From the NCBI GenBank assembly GCA_947488615.1, contig CANKZU010000010.1:1-64000 (forward strand): a stretch of DNA of 64,000 nucleotides, written 5' to 3'. The notes under the pieces are model-generated. The model was not told the DNA's origin, did not search any database, and saw only the letters and a program-made list of their open reading frames with translations. Positions 42,223-51,020 of the stretch are shown piece after piece; position 1 is the first letter of the stretch; every line of letters starts with the position of its first letter. The translations under genes and the position numbers were made by a program. Source of the stretch: an uncultured Aurantimonas sp. (GTDB lineage: Bacteria > Pseudomonadota > Alphaproteobacteria > Rhizobiales > Rhizobiaceae).

Positions 42223-43463
42223 CGTCCGGCGGCCCCGTCGGCGAGCCGAGACGTGACGATTGTATCCGGATCAACCGGTGCAACCAGAGCCTGAGACGTA
42301 TTGATGGCCCTGGTGAACCGTTCCAGACCGGCGGCAATGCCGGCCTCAAGCGCGGTCGCCTGGGAGCGCGCGAAGGCGGCGCCGTCGAGGCGAAGCGACT
42401 GGCCGCCCCTTTCTGCAGCGACGAGTTCGACGATCCGGTCGGCGAAGTCCCGCGGAGTATCCGCGACCCGCACATTGGCGGGAACGCTGTCGACGCCGCG
42501 CAGGGCCTGCGGCGTCGCGACCGCCGGCATCCCCTCCTCGAAGGTTTCGATCGTCTTCAACTGAACGCCGGTGCCGCCCTTGGTCGCCAGAGCGAGCACG
42601 CGCGAGGCGCCGACGAACCGCTGGGCGTCCTCGACGCGGCCGAGAAAAGTGACATTCGCGGGGGCGGCGGGTGGCACGCCATCGAAGCGCCCGGCCACCG
42701 CGATGGACATATCGGAAGGAAGCAGCGGCACGACCGCGTCGACGAACCAGTCGAGGCCGACCCGGTTCGGCGCCCAGCTCCAGGTGCCGATCAGTCCGAC
42801 ATCATGGGTTCGCTCGCCCGCGTCGGCAACGTTCGGGCGCCCGACGGTCAGCGCCAGCGGCACGCATTTGTCGGATCCGGCAAGGCCGAGCCCGGCCCGG
42901 TCATCCTCGCTCAGCGTATGGACGACCGCCGCGTCCCGGCAGATCGTTGCCTCGGCGCGCTCGAGCAGCGCCGCCTCGCGGCCGAAGAGAAGCCGGGTGT
43001 GGAGACCGCCAGCATTGCGGGCGTTTTCGCGGGCGGAGCGATGCTCGACATTGTGGGCGATGAAGATCGACGGTTTTTCGCGCGCCAGGAAGGAATAGGC
43101 TGCCGGCATTTGCACGGAACTGAGAACATATCCGCCCACCGGCCCCGCTTCGGCGAGACGCCCGAGAAGTTCGGCGCGGCCTAGCCCGGCCACTTTCGCG
43201 GCTCCGACTGGCAGGTTGCGAGCGAACGCTTCGCCGACCCAAGCCGCCTTCCGAAGCGTCGATGCCCCGGAATTTTCGATCGCCAGTTCGCCGAGGCAGA
43301 TTTCGTCCGCCTTGGCGGGCCGCGACCCCGGTCGACGGAAGCCGACAAAGGTCAGTTGCACGCCATGGTGGCGGTACGCCGCGACGATGGCGCGGTTCGC
43401 GATCTCGAAGCCGGTCGATGGATCGTCGTCGGGAAGGAGCGATGAAACGAACAGAAGATGCAT
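42219..43463 (-). CDS. glycosyltransferase (GT-B, GT4-like)
   Basis: A 414-residue GT-B fold glycosyltransferase. The N-terminal Rossmann domain starts 'HLLFVSSLLPDDDPSTGFE', and the C-terminal half has 'VGLIGTWSWAPNRVGLDWFV' and the nucleotide-sugar region 'GTGVQLKTIETFEEGMPAVAT', typical of GT4 enzymes in exopolysaccharide loci. The donor sugar is unknown. I chose ATG 43463, as the extra N-terminal residues in the ORF track have no family character. It is first in the three-gene minus-strand unit. Confidence 0.85.
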   Translation of the reverse strand: MHLLFVSSLLPDDDPSTGFEIANRAIVAAYRHHGVQLTFVGFRRPGSRPAKADEICLGELAIENSGASTLRKAAWVGEAFARNLPVGAAKVAGLGRAELLGRLAEAGPVGGYVLSSVQMPAAYSFLAREKPSIFIAHNVEHRSARENARNAGGLHTRLLFGREAALLERAEATICRDAAVVHTLSEDDRAGLGLAGSDKCVPLALTVGRPNVADAGERTHDVGLIGTWSWAPNRVGLDWFVDAVVPLLPSDMSIAVAGRFDGVPPAAPANVTFLGRVEDAQRFVGASRVLALATKGGTGVQLKTIETFEEGMPAVATPQALRGVDSVPANVRVADTPRDFADRIVELVAAERGGQSLRLDGAAFARSQATALEAGIAAGLERFTRAINTSQALVAPVDPDTIVTSRLADGAAGR

Positions 43464-43772
43464 TCCGACCGGACCACTCCGCGCATTGCAGGAAAATCCG
43501 ATTGTCGCAGCCGGGCGTTGAAATTGCCCTAATGCCGCCGGCACGTTTCGGCGGCTTGATCGCCGCGCGACGTCGTGGAGCACGTCGAGACGCCATGCGG
43601 AGGCATCGGAAAGAACGTCGCCGGCCCCGCCGCCCGTTTGTCGTGCAAGGCTCGCAACCGAATTTCGCGGGTTTTGAGGGCCGCGTCGAGACTTCGTTCA
43701 TCTTCTTCTGATTTTGTTCAGGGACCTGCATCGACCCATCTTCAGTTACGCGACCCGATCGAACGACGCCCT
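43464..43772. other. divergent intergenic region of the EPS cluster
   Basis: About 310 bp between two divergent glycosyltransferase genes. It should hold promoters for both directions, but I find no convincing -35/-10 pair or operator. The overlapping ORFs here are extensions of the flanking frames. Confidence 0.4.
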
Positions 43773-44753
43773 ATGACTGACGCCATCACTATCGAGTGTA
43801 TCTCGCCGGACCTCGATTTCGGGCGGTACGAGGTCGTCGTCACCCTGCCGACCTTCCGCCGGCCGGAACATCTTTTGAAGACGCTTCATTCGCTCGCCGC
43901 CCAAAAGACCGAAAGGCGATTCGCGGTCATCGTGATGGAGAACGATGCCGAAGGCCGCGAGGGACTGACCGCCGCCGCCGACTTGTTCGAAATCGGCCGG
44001 ATTCCGGGAATGATCCTGATCGCCCATCAGCGCGGCAACTGCGCGGCCTACAATGCCGGGTGGCAAACGGCCCTCGAGCGCTTCCCGGCGATGCGGTATC
44101 TTCTGGTGATCGACGACGACGAGATTGCCAGCGAAAGCTGGATCGAGCAGCTCGCGACAACCGCCGAAACACTCGCCGTCGACATCGTCGGAGCCGCGCA
44201 AATCCCGATTTTCGAGGGCAACGGACAGGCGCGCTATGCCCGCCACCCCGTGTTCACACCTCATTACGCCCGAACCGGTCCCGTACCGATTCTCTATTCT
44301 TCCGGCAACGTTCTGATCCGGCGCCGTGTCCTGGAAGCGGTCGGCGCCCCCTATCTCGATACCGCCTTCAACTTCATCGGCGGCGGCGACAGCGACTTCT
44401 ATTCGCGCTGCCGCGAAAAGGGCTTCACCTTCGGATGGTGCGCCGAGGCGCCCGTCCATGAAACGACGCCGGCCCGCCGCACCGAATTCTCGTGGCTGAA
44501 CGCGCGGGCACTGCGCAACGGCGCCATCTCCTCGATCATCGAGCGCCGCCGTCGCGGCGGTCCTGCCGACCGGCTGCGCCGCCTCTCCAAGAGCGCCGCC
44601 TTGCTGGCCGCCTCACCGTTCCGATCGGCACGGCTGGCCTTCGACACCAAGTCGCCTGTCATCGGGCTTTATCACATGCAGGTCGCCGTCGGCCGCCTGC
44701 TCGCCGAATTCGGCCTCGTCAATGAACAATATCGTCGTCCCGAACAGAACTGA
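43773..44753 (+). CDS. family 2 glycosyltransferase
   Basis: A 326-residue GT2 enzyme. It opens with 'EVVVTLPTFRRPEHLLKTLHSL', has the donor-binding 'HQRGNCAAYNAGW', the D-x-D-type 'LLVIDDDEIASESW' and an acceptor-site 'FIGGGDSDFYSRCREKGF'. No membrane helices are evident, so it is probably a peripheral enzyme extending the lipid-linked repeat unit. The ATG at 43773 gives normal family length. Its 3' end overlaps the next gene by 32 nt in the same direction, indicating coupling. Confidence 0.9.
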   Translation: MTDAITIECISPDLDFGRYEVVVTLPTFRRPEHLLKTLHSLAAQKTERRFAVIVMENDAEGREGLTAAADLFEIGRIPGMILIAHQRGNCAAYNAGWQTALERFPAMRYLLVIDDDEIASESWIEQLATTAETLAVDIVGAAQIPIFEGNGQARYARHPVFTPHYARTGPVPILYSSGNVLIRRRVLEAVGAPYLDTAFNFIGGGDSDFYSRCREKGFTFGWCAEAPVHETTPARRTEFSWLNARALRNGAISSIIERRRRGGPADRLRRLSKSAALLAASPFRSARLAFDTKSPVIGLYHMQVAVGRLLAEFGLVNEQYRRPEQN

Positions 44754-46014
44754 CGCCGTCGGCGTCCATACCCCGATCAGGACGCTTCGGCTCGTCTTCG
44801 CGGCGACGATCCTGACGTTTCTGCTCGTCTCCTTCACGCCCTTCGTGCTGGAATACGAGACCGACGTTCAGAGCAATATCGTCAATCAACTCGGATACAG
44901 TGCGCTCGCTCTCGTCGCGATCGTCGGCCACCTCCTGTTCACGGACCGGGCCGTCGCGCTCTCGCTGCTGCGGCCGGTCTGGCTTTTGACGGTCGCCCTG
45001 CTGGCCTTTTCCGTCCTGCAATCCGCGTCGCCGGGAGCCGCGATCCGCGCGATCCTGTTCACCCTGACCGCAATGCTCGCCATGACCGGCGCGCTCAGCC
45101 TGCCACCCTCGATCCGCGACTTCCGGCTGGCGCTCGCCATTGCCGCGCTCGTCGTTCTCGGGCTCTCCTATCTGGGACTTCTCGTCTTTCCCGGATTGGC
45201 TATCCACGGATCGGACGGGTTCGAGCCGCAGCATGCCGGGTTGTGGCGCGGCATCTACAGCCACAAGAACGTCGCCGGTCCGATCATGGCGATGCTGTTT
45301 TTCGCCGGGCTCTACCTGATGCGCTGCGGCGAGCGTTGGTCCGGCCTCGTCATCGCGGTGCTGGCGGCGATCTTCGTCTACAAGACCGGTTCCAAGACCA
45401 CCCTGGCTCTGGTTCCGCTCGTCGCCCTCCTCGTCACCGGCGGCCGGATATTCGGCGGCCGGCTCCTGCCGATCGCGGTGCTTCTCCTCGCCATCATCAT
45501 GACCGCGCTGTTGACGCTGGGAGCGGCGATATCGCCCGCGCTCGACGTCGTGCTGCAGGCGGTTCTGCCCGGCACGACCTTCACCGGTCGCCTGGATCTA
45601 TGGCGTTTCACCCTCGATTTGATGGGCCATCACCAATGGACGGGCTTCGGGTTCGAAACCTTCTGGAACACCAGCATCGTCTACAAAGCCGAGGCTCCAT
45701 TCGAGCTGTCCTGGGATCCGCGCCTTATCGTCAACGCCCATAACGGCTATCTGGACATCGCCATCTGGGGCGGATGGCCAACACTGGCGGTCGCGGCCGT
45801 GATGCTGGTGTTGCTGCCGTTCAAGGATTATCTGACGACACAGCCCACCGTGGAAAACCGCCGCCTGGCGGATTTTCTCCTGATGATCCTCGCGTTCGCC
45901 CTGTTGAATTCCTTCTTCGAGAGCTATTTCTTCAGTCGCGGCAACCCGGTCTGGCTGATGACCTGGCTCGCCATCGTCGGGCTCTGGCTTTGCAGCCGCT
46001 TCCGGCTTGAATAA
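44722..46014 (+). CDS. O-antigen ligase/Wzy-like polymerase
   Basis: A 430-residue membrane protein with about 10-12 hydrophobic helices and the Wzy_C (O-antigen ligase) core: 'GIYSHKNVAGPIMA' and 'TGRLDLWRFTLDLMGHHQWTGFGF', then the periplasmic 'NAHNGYLDIAIWGG'. Enzymes of this family polymerise repeat units or ligate polysaccharide to an acceptor. In this context, with Wzx and a Wzz-type protein, polymerase (ExoQ-like) is more likely. It begins inside the 3' end of the GT2 gene. Confidence 0.85.
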   Translation: MNNIVVPNRTDAVGVHTPIRTLRLVFAATILTFLLVSFTPFVLEYETDVQSNIVNQLGYSALALVAIVGHLLFTDRAVALSLLRPVWLLTVALLAFSVLQSASPGAAIRAILFTLTAMLAMTGALSLPPSIRDFRLALAIAALVVLGLSYLGLLVFPGLAIHGSDGFEPQHAGLWRGIYSHKNVAGPIMAMLFFAGLYLMRCGERWSGLVIAVLAAIFVYKTGSKTTLALVPLVALLVTGGRIFGGRLLPIAVLLLAIIMTALLTLGAAISPALDVVLQAVLPGTTFTGRLDLWRFTLDLMGHHQWTGFGFETFWNTSIVYKAEAPFELSWDPRLIVNAHNGYLDIAIWGGWPTLAVAAVMLVLLPFKDYLTTQPTVENRRLADFLLMILAFALLNSFFESYFFSRGNPVWLMTWLAIVGLWLCSRFRLE

Positions 46015-46140
46015 TCGCGTTCCAACGCCGTCGTGATCCGGACGACGGGATAACCATTCCATTTCAGCGCCGCTGGCCTAGTTTGCGGTGCAGTAACCCA
46101 TTCAGCCAGCCCGTTCAGACAGAAAGCAACGCTCATCACG

Positions 46141-46608
46141 ATGGACCGCCTGCGCCTCCTTGCCGTCGATACCGACGATCTCGCCATCCTGTCGGCCTAT
46201 TGCCAGGATGCCGTCGTCACATTGCGGGACTGTCGCTACCGGGCCGCTGAGCAGCAGTTCGTCGTCGAGATGAACCGCTTCGTCTGGGAGACCGCCGAGG
46301 GGATTTCGCGCTTTCGCCTGTTCCGCAAGGCGGAATACGAGCGGCGGCGCGCCGTCCTGCATTTCGATCGGGTACAAAGTGTCAAACGGATGGGCCTGGA
46401 CGCGGCCGCCGGCGATCAGGTGCTGGTGCTGCTGGCCATCCGCTTTACCCCCGCCGATGCCCCCTCCGGGATCGTCGAACTTGTCTTCGCCGGCGGCTCC
46501 GCGATAAGGCTGGACGTCGAGGTGATCGAAGCGCAACTCAGCGACGTCGGCGGCGCCTGGAGCACGTCGGCCCGGCCGGAGCACGACCGTTCCGATCCGT
46601 CGGCCTGA
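46141..46608 (+). CDS. DUF2948 family protein
   Basis: A 155-residue cytoplasmic protein of the DUF2948 family, of unknown function. It begins 'MDRLRLLAVDTDDLAILSAYCQDAVV' and contains 'RRAVLHFDRVQSVKRMGLD'. The gene is characteristically found just before hisD in alphaproteobacteria, as here (63 bp gap). The conserved linkage suggests a housekeeping role but gives no mechanism. Confidence 0.88.
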   Translation: MDRLRLLAVDTDDLAILSAYCQDAVVTLRDCRYRAAEQQFVVEMNRFVWETAEGISRFRLFRKAEYERRRAVLHFDRVQSVKRMGLDAAAGDQVLVLLAIRFTPADAPSGIVELVFAGGSAIRLDVEVIEAQLSDVGGAWSTSARPEHDRSDPSA

Positions 46609-46671
46609 TCGAGGCAGTTCGGCGCGTCGCCGGTCGCCACACCGCCGCAGTTCAAGAGGGGAATTGCCACA

Positions 46672-47964
46672 GTGCCGTCGAGGCTTACCAGCACGGACGC
46701 CGATTTCGAGGCGAAGTTCCGGGCGCTGCTCGGCGCCAAACGCGAATCCGCCGCCGACGTCGATGACGCGGTACGCGCGATCGTCGCCCGTGTGCGCGCC
46801 GAGGGCGACGCGGCGCTGATCGAGCTGACCCGGCGTTTCGACGGCCTCGACCTGACGGTGGAGACATTGCGGGTCGAATCCGACGAAATCGACGCCGCCT
46901 TCGCGGCAACCGCTCCGGAGACGCTTCAAGCGCTGCGGATCGCCCATGAGCGCATTACCAGCCATCACGAACGTCAGCGGCCGAAGGACGATCGCTATGT
47001 CGACGCGCTCGGCGTCGAACTCGGCAGCCGCTGGACCGCCGTCGAATCGGTCGGCCTCTATGTTCCTGGCGGTCAGGCGAGCTACCCCTCCTCGGTCTTG
47101 ATGAACGCGGTTCCCGCCAAGGTTGCCGGCGTGGAGCGCATCGCCATGACCGTGCCGGCGATGCGCGGCGCGCTAAATCCGCTGGTGCTTGCAGCCGCGA
47201 AGATCTGCGGCATCGACGAGATCTACCGCCTCGGCGGCGCCCAGGCCGTCGCGGCCTTCGCCTACGGCACCGGAACGATCCCGCCGGTCGCCAAGATCGT
47301 TGGCCCCGGTAATGCCTATGTCGCCGCCGCCAAGCGCCAGGTATTCGGCACGGTCGGCATCGACATGATCGCCGGTCCGTCCGAGATTTTGGTGATCGCC
47401 GACGGCGCCAACGATCCGGACTGGATCGCCGCCGATCTGCTCAGTCAAGCCGAGCACGACGCGGCGGCGCAGTCGATCCTGATCACCGACGACAGCGATT
47501 TCGCCGACGCGGTCGAAGCAGCCGTCGAGCGGCAGCTGCGGCTTCTATCGCGCGGCGAGACCGCTACCGCCAGCTGGCGCGACCACGGCGCCATCATCCG
47601 CGTGGCATCGCTCGACGAGGCCCCGGCCCTGTCGGACCGCATCGCGCCCGAACATCTGGAACTCGCCGTCGAAGACCCCGAGGAGCTGTTCGCCAGGGTG
47701 CGCAACGCCGGTGCGGTGTTTCTCGGCCGCCATACGCCGGAGGTCATCGGCGACTATGTCGGCGGCTCGAATCACGTCTTGCCGACCGCCCGCTCGGCTC
47801 GTTTCTCGTCGGGATTGTCGGTTCTCGACTTCGTAAAGCGCACGTCGATCCTTAAGCTCGGGCCGGAGCAGTTGCGGGCCCTCGGCCCCACGGCCATCGA
47901 ACTGGCCCGCGTCGAAGGCCTCGACGCTCACGGCCGGTCCGTGGCGATCCGGCTGAACCTTTGA
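46672..47964 (+). CDS. hisD: histidinol dehydrogenase
   Basis: A 430-residue zinc enzyme catalysing the last two steps of histidine biosynthesis, L-histidinol to L-histidine, with NAD. Diagnostic segments are '[17 protein letters not shown]', '[14 protein letters not shown]', '[15 protein letters not shown]' and '[13 protein letters not shown]', which carry zinc and catalytic residues. The start is GTG with 'aagagggg' about 10 nt upstream. UPF0262 follows after 7 bp. Other his genes are not in the window. Confidence 0.96.
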   Translation: MPSRLTSTDADFEAKFRALLGAKRESAADVDDAVRAIVARVRAEGDAALIELTRRFDGLDLTVETLRVESDEIDAAFAATAPETLQALRIAHERITSHHERQRPKDDRYVDALGVELGSRWTAVESVGLYVPGGQASYPSSVLMNAVPAKVAGVERIAMTVPAMRGALNPLVLAAAKICGIDEIYRLGGAQAVAAFAYGTGTIPPVAKIVGPGNAYVAAAKRQVFGTVGIDMIAGPSEILVIADGANDPDWIAADLLSQAEHDAAAQSILITDDSDFADAVEAAVERQLRLLSRGETATASWRDHGAIIRVASLDEAPALSDRIAPEHLELAVEDPEELFARVRNAGAVFLGRHTPEVIGDYVGGSNHVLPTARSARFSSGLSVLDFVKRTSILKLGPEQLRALGPTAIELARVEGLDAHGRSVAIRLNL

Positions 47965-47971
47965 TCGCGCG

Positions 47972-48460
47972 ATGACCGACGGCGGCGACCAGAAGAGCGG
48001 CAGGCTCATCGACATCGAGCTCGACGAGACCATCGGCCGGGCAACGCCGGACGTCGAGCACGAGCGCGCGGTGGCGATCTTCGATCTCATCGAGGAAAAC
48101 GTCTTCGATCCGGCCGGCGCTCCCGAGGGCGGCAGCTTCAAGCTCAAGCTCTCGCTGGCCGACAAACGCCTGGTCTTCGACATTCGGGACGAGGCCGATG
48201 AACCGATCGTCGCCCATATCCTCTCGCTCACGCCTTTCCGCCGTGTGATCAAGGATTATTTCCTGATCTGCGACAGCTATTACGAGGCGATTCGCAGCGC
48301 GACGCCGCAGCAGATCGAGGCGATCGACATGGGCCGACGGGGCATCCACAATGACGGATCGCAGACGCTGATGGACCGCCTGAAAGGCAAGATCGTCGTC
48401 GATCTCGATACGGCGCGCCGGCTGTTCACGCTGATCTGCGTTCTGCACTGGCGGAACTGA
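47972..48460 (+). CDS. UPF0262 family protein
   Basis: A 162-residue cytoplasmic protein of the UPF0262 family, restricted largely to alphaproteobacteria. It has '[32 protein letters not shown]' and the later '[27 protein letters not shown]'. Function is unknown. It lies 7 bp after hisD, an arrangement seen in many relatives, and is probably co-translated with it. Confidence 0.92.
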   Translation: MTDGGDQKSGRLIDIELDETIGRATPDVEHERAVAIFDLIEENVFDPAGAPEGGSFKLKLSLADKRLVFDIRDEADEPIVAHILSLTPFRRVIKDYFLICDSYYEAIRSATPQQIEAIDMGRRGIHNDGSQTLMDRLKGKIVVDLDTARRLFTLICVLHWRN

Positions 48461-48568
48461 GCCCACGATGGCGCCGCGAACGAAACCGGCAATCGGCACA
48501 ATGTCTGGCGTATCGTGCGACGACCGAGGCGGTGGATTCCACTTTGTCGACGCAGTGGGGGCGGGCCA

Positions 48569-49027
48569 ATGACGACGGCGGCCGACCCCACCGGCAAGGC
48601 CGCGGTCTCGTCCCTCTTGTTCGTCTGCGGCATGAATGCGATCCGCTCGCCGATCGCCGAGGCGATCGCCCGTTCGATCCTCCCCGCCTCGGTCTACATC
48701 GCCTCGGCCGGCGTCCGCAGCGGACAGCGCGATCCCTTCGTCGACATCGTTTTGGCCGAGCGGGGCCTCAGCCTCGGCGACTATAGGCCGAAGCGCTTCG
48801 AGGAACTGCAAGACGGCTATTTCGACCTGATCGTCACCATGGCGCCGGAAGCTCACCACACCGCCCTCGACGCCACGGGAACGGCCTCGGTCGATGTCGA
48901 ATTCTGGCCGATGCCGGACCCCTCCGTGGCGGACGGCAGCCGGGAGCAGATTCTCGACGCCTATCGCGAAGTCTGCGACCGGATCGAGGCGCATATCCGC
49001 AGGCGGCTGCTGAAAAAAGACGGCTGA
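48569..49027 (+). CDS. low-molecular-weight phosphatase-family protein
   Basis: A 152-residue protein with the LMW-PTP/arsenate reductase-like P-loop 'VCGMNAIRSP' (C-x5-R-S) near residue 20 and the general acid Asp in 'MPDPSVAD'. It is conserved downstream of hisD-UPF0262 in alphaproteobacteria. Substrate unknown; it could be a protein-tyrosine phosphatase, though no tyrosine kinase is adjacent. I chose ATG 48569, since the longer ORF adds an Arg-rich extension. In relatives infA and maf usually follow; here a toxin-antitoxin pair does. Confidence 0.85.
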   Translation: MTTAADPTGKAAVSSLLFVCGMNAIRSPIAEAIARSILPASVYIASAGVRSGQRDPFVDIVLAERGLSLGDYRPKRFEELQDGYFDLIVTMAPEAHHTALDATGTASVDVEFWPMPDPSVADGSREQILDAYREVCDRIEAHIRRRLLKKDG

Positions 49028-49133
49028 AGGTGCTTCGATGGTTGGTCGACAAGGCATGCTCCGACAAAAACGACGCCGTATTGCTCTCGCTCGATCCGGC
49101 GCTTAGCTTCGCTGTGTGACCCCGGAGACGCCC

Positions 49134-49361
49134 ATGCCCGACCCAGCATGCACTACCAGCCTCGCGATCGACCCGACACTCTTTGCGGAAGCGAAGGCTC
49201 TGAAGATCGACCTTGCGAAAGCGGCAGAGGACGGGATCTCCAAGGCCGTTCGCGCCGTCCATGCCGCGCAATGGCAGGAGGCGAACAAAGACGCCCTGGC
49301 CAGTTCCAATCGCTATGTCGAGACCGAGGGCATTCCGCTGGCGAAGCACCGCCAGTTTTAG
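49134..49361 (+). CDS. ccdA: CcdA-type antitoxin
   Basis: A 75-residue antitoxin. The N-terminal part would form a ribbon-helix-helix DNA-binding domain ('LAIDPTLFAEAKALKIDLAKAAEDGIS'). The C-terminal tail has the CcdA toxin-binding signature ('NRYVETEGIPLAKHRQF'). ATG 49134 is preceded by GGAG at about 6 nt and is preferred to GTG 49116. Its stop codon directly abuts the toxin ATG. It is expected to neutralise CcdB and repress the operon. Confidence 0.88.
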   Translation: MPDPACTTSLAIDPTLFAEAKALKIDLAKAAEDGISKAVRAVHAAQWQEANKDALASSNRYVETEGIPLAKHRQF

Positions 49362-49661
49362 ATGGCGCGCCATGACGTTCACGCCCTGAGTGACGGGCGC
49401 GGCCTTGTTCTGAATGTGCAGGCGGACATCCTCGATGCCCTCAACACGCGGGTCGTCGTTCTGCTTCTGCCGATTGCGCAGGCGCCGAAGCCGGCAAAGC
49501 GTCTCAATCCCGTCTTCGAGATCGGCGGGATGAAAACGGTCATGGCGACGCAGTTCCTCTCCGCCATACCGCTCTCCGCGCTCGGCGAACGCGTCGCAAA
49601 CCTTTCGCCGGAGCACGATGCCATCGTCGCTGCGCTCGACATGGTCTTCCAGGGGTTCTGA
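49362..49661 (+). CDS. ccdB: CcdB-type toxin (gyrase inhibitor)
   Basis: A 99-residue CcdB-family toxin, which in E. coli poisons DNA gyrase. Family residues are visible ('LVLNVQADILDALNTRVVVLLLP', 'NPVFEIGGMKTVMATQFLSAIP', 'LSALGERVANL'). The F-plasmid toxin depends on a C-terminal Trp-Gly-Ile; this one ends in 'MVFQGF', consistent with more distant chromosomal members. It starts immediately after the ccdA stop codon and ends 12 bp before the convergent engB stop codon. Confidence 0.88.
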   Translation: MARHDVHALSDGRGLVLNVQADILDALNTRVVVLLLPIAQAPKPAKRLNPVFEIGGMKTVMATQFLSAIPLSALGERVANLSPEHDAIVAALDMVFQGF

Positions 49662-49673
49662 TGTCTTTCGCGC

Positions 49674-50351
49674 TCAGTCCGCCAGCGACTGGATTTCCGC
49701 CTTGAGATCGTCCAGCCCAACGCCCTTTTCCGACGACGTCGACAGGATCCGCGGAAACGCCGCCGGCCGTTTGGCGATCGCGGCCGCGGTCGCCTCGACC
49801 AGCTTGGGAACGGCCGGCGCCTTGATCTTGTCGATCTTGGTCAGGACGATCTGGTAGGAGACGGCGGCCTTGTCCAATAGGCCCATCACCTCTGCGTCGT
49901 TGGTCTTGATCCCGTGCCGCGCGTCGATGAGCAGGAAGACACGCTTGAGGCTCACCCGTCCGCGCAGATAGGAAAACACCAGCCGCGTCCAGGCGTCGAC
50001 CTGATCCTTCGGCGCCTTGGCGTAGCCATAGCCGGGCATATCGACCAGGGCGATGGGCGGCAGCTCCGTCGTCTCCCCGCCATAGCCATCCGGCACGAAG
50101 AAATTCAACTCCTGCGTGCGTCCCGGCGTGTTCGAGGTTCTGGCCAGGCCCTTGCGGCCGAGCAGCGCGTTGATCAGCGAGGATTTGCCGACATTCGAGC
50201 GGCCGGCAAAGGCGATCTCGGGTGGGCCTTCCGGCGGCAGGAACTTCATCGCCGGGGCGCCGCGCACGAATATCCAGGGCCGCGCGAAGAAGCGCGGGTC
50301 CGCCGCTTCCGGAAGCGTCTCGCCCTGGTCGGTTTCGTCAGCCATGGTCAT
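49674..50351 (-). CDS. engB: ribosome-assembly GTPase YsxC/EngB
   Basis: A 225-residue essential GTPase of the TRAFAC class acting in large-subunit ribosome assembly. G1 is '[11 protein letters not shown]' (about 49-59), G3 is '[10 protein letters not shown]' and G4 is 'LTKIDK'. An N-terminal extension of about 25 residues is common in alphaproteobacteria. The gene follows yidC in relatives; here a CatB-type acetyltransferase gene lies between, overlapping engB by 4 nt. Confidence 0.95.
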   Translation of the reverse strand: MTMADETDQGETLPEAADPRFFARPWIFVRGAPAMKFLPPEGPPEIAFAGRSNVGKSSLINALLGRKGLARTSNTPGRTQELNFFVPDGYGGETTELPPIALVDMPGYGYAKAPKDQVDAWTRLVFSYLRGRVSLKRVFLLIDARHGIKTNDAEVMGLLDKAAVSYQIVLTKIDKIKAPAVPKLVEATAAAIAKRPAAFPRILSTSSEKGVGLDDLKAEIQSLAD

Positions 50352-50986
50352 TGCGCCTTCTCAAGCTCATCGATATCGGCACCCCGGATCGCGCCGAGAT
50401 TGCAAGTGATCTTGTCGATCGGCCAATCCCACCAGGCAAGCCGCAGCAGCCGCGCGATAACCTTCTCGGAAAACCGCAAGCGGATGACCCGAGCCGGGTT
50501 GCCGCCGACGATGCCATAGGCCGGCACGTCCCCGGTCACGACCGACCGCGCGGCGACGATCGCCCCATCGCCGATCGTCGCCCCCGGCATGATCGTCGCG
50601 CCCTCACCGATCCAGACATCGTTGCCGATGATCGTGTCACCCTTCATGCCGGCGAGGATGGTCGCGAAATCGAACCCCTCTTCCCAGCCATGGCCGAAGA
50701 TATTGAAGGGATAGGTCGAGATGCCGGTCATCGCGTGGTTCGCGCCGTTCATCACGAAGGACACATCGGCCGCGATGGCGCAGAAACGGCCGATCACCAG
50801 ACGATCTCCGAGAAACGGATAGAGATGACCCACGCAGCGCTCGACGAAGTGTTCCGGTCCCGCCGGGTCGTCGTAATAGGTGTATGCGCCGATTTCGATC
50901 TGCGGATGATCGACGATCGGCTTCAGGAAACCGACCCGTGGATGCCCCTCCACCGGGTGGGGATCGTCCGGATTGGGTCCATGCAT
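50348..50986 (-). CDS. CatB-type xenobiotic O-acetyltransferase
   Basis: A 212-residue left-handed beta-helix acetyltransferase of the type B chloramphenicol acetyltransferase (XAT) group. Hexapeptide repeats run through '[22 protein letters not shown]' and '[32 protein letters not shown]'. The catalytic His is in 'GANHAMTG'. The C-terminal '[27 protein letters not shown]' is diagnostic. It is embedded between yidC (34 bp upstream) and engB (4-nt overlap) and so is expressed with housekeeping genes. Whether it confers drug tolerance or has a metabolic substrate is unknown. Confidence 0.9.
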   Translation of the reverse strand: MHGPNPDDPHPVEGHPRVGFLKPIVDHPQIEIGAYTYYDDPAGPEHFVERCVGHLYPFLGDRLVIGRFCAIAADVSFVMNGANHAMTGISTYPFNIFGHGWEEGFDFATILAGMKGDTIIGNDVWIGEGATIMPGATIGDGAIVAARSVVTGDVPAYGIVGGNPARVIRLRFSEKVIARLLRLAWWDWPIDKITCNLGAIRGADIDELEKAQ

Positions 50987-51020
50987 CGTCGGCCCCTCGC
51001 CTCTATCCGTCGATGCCGGC

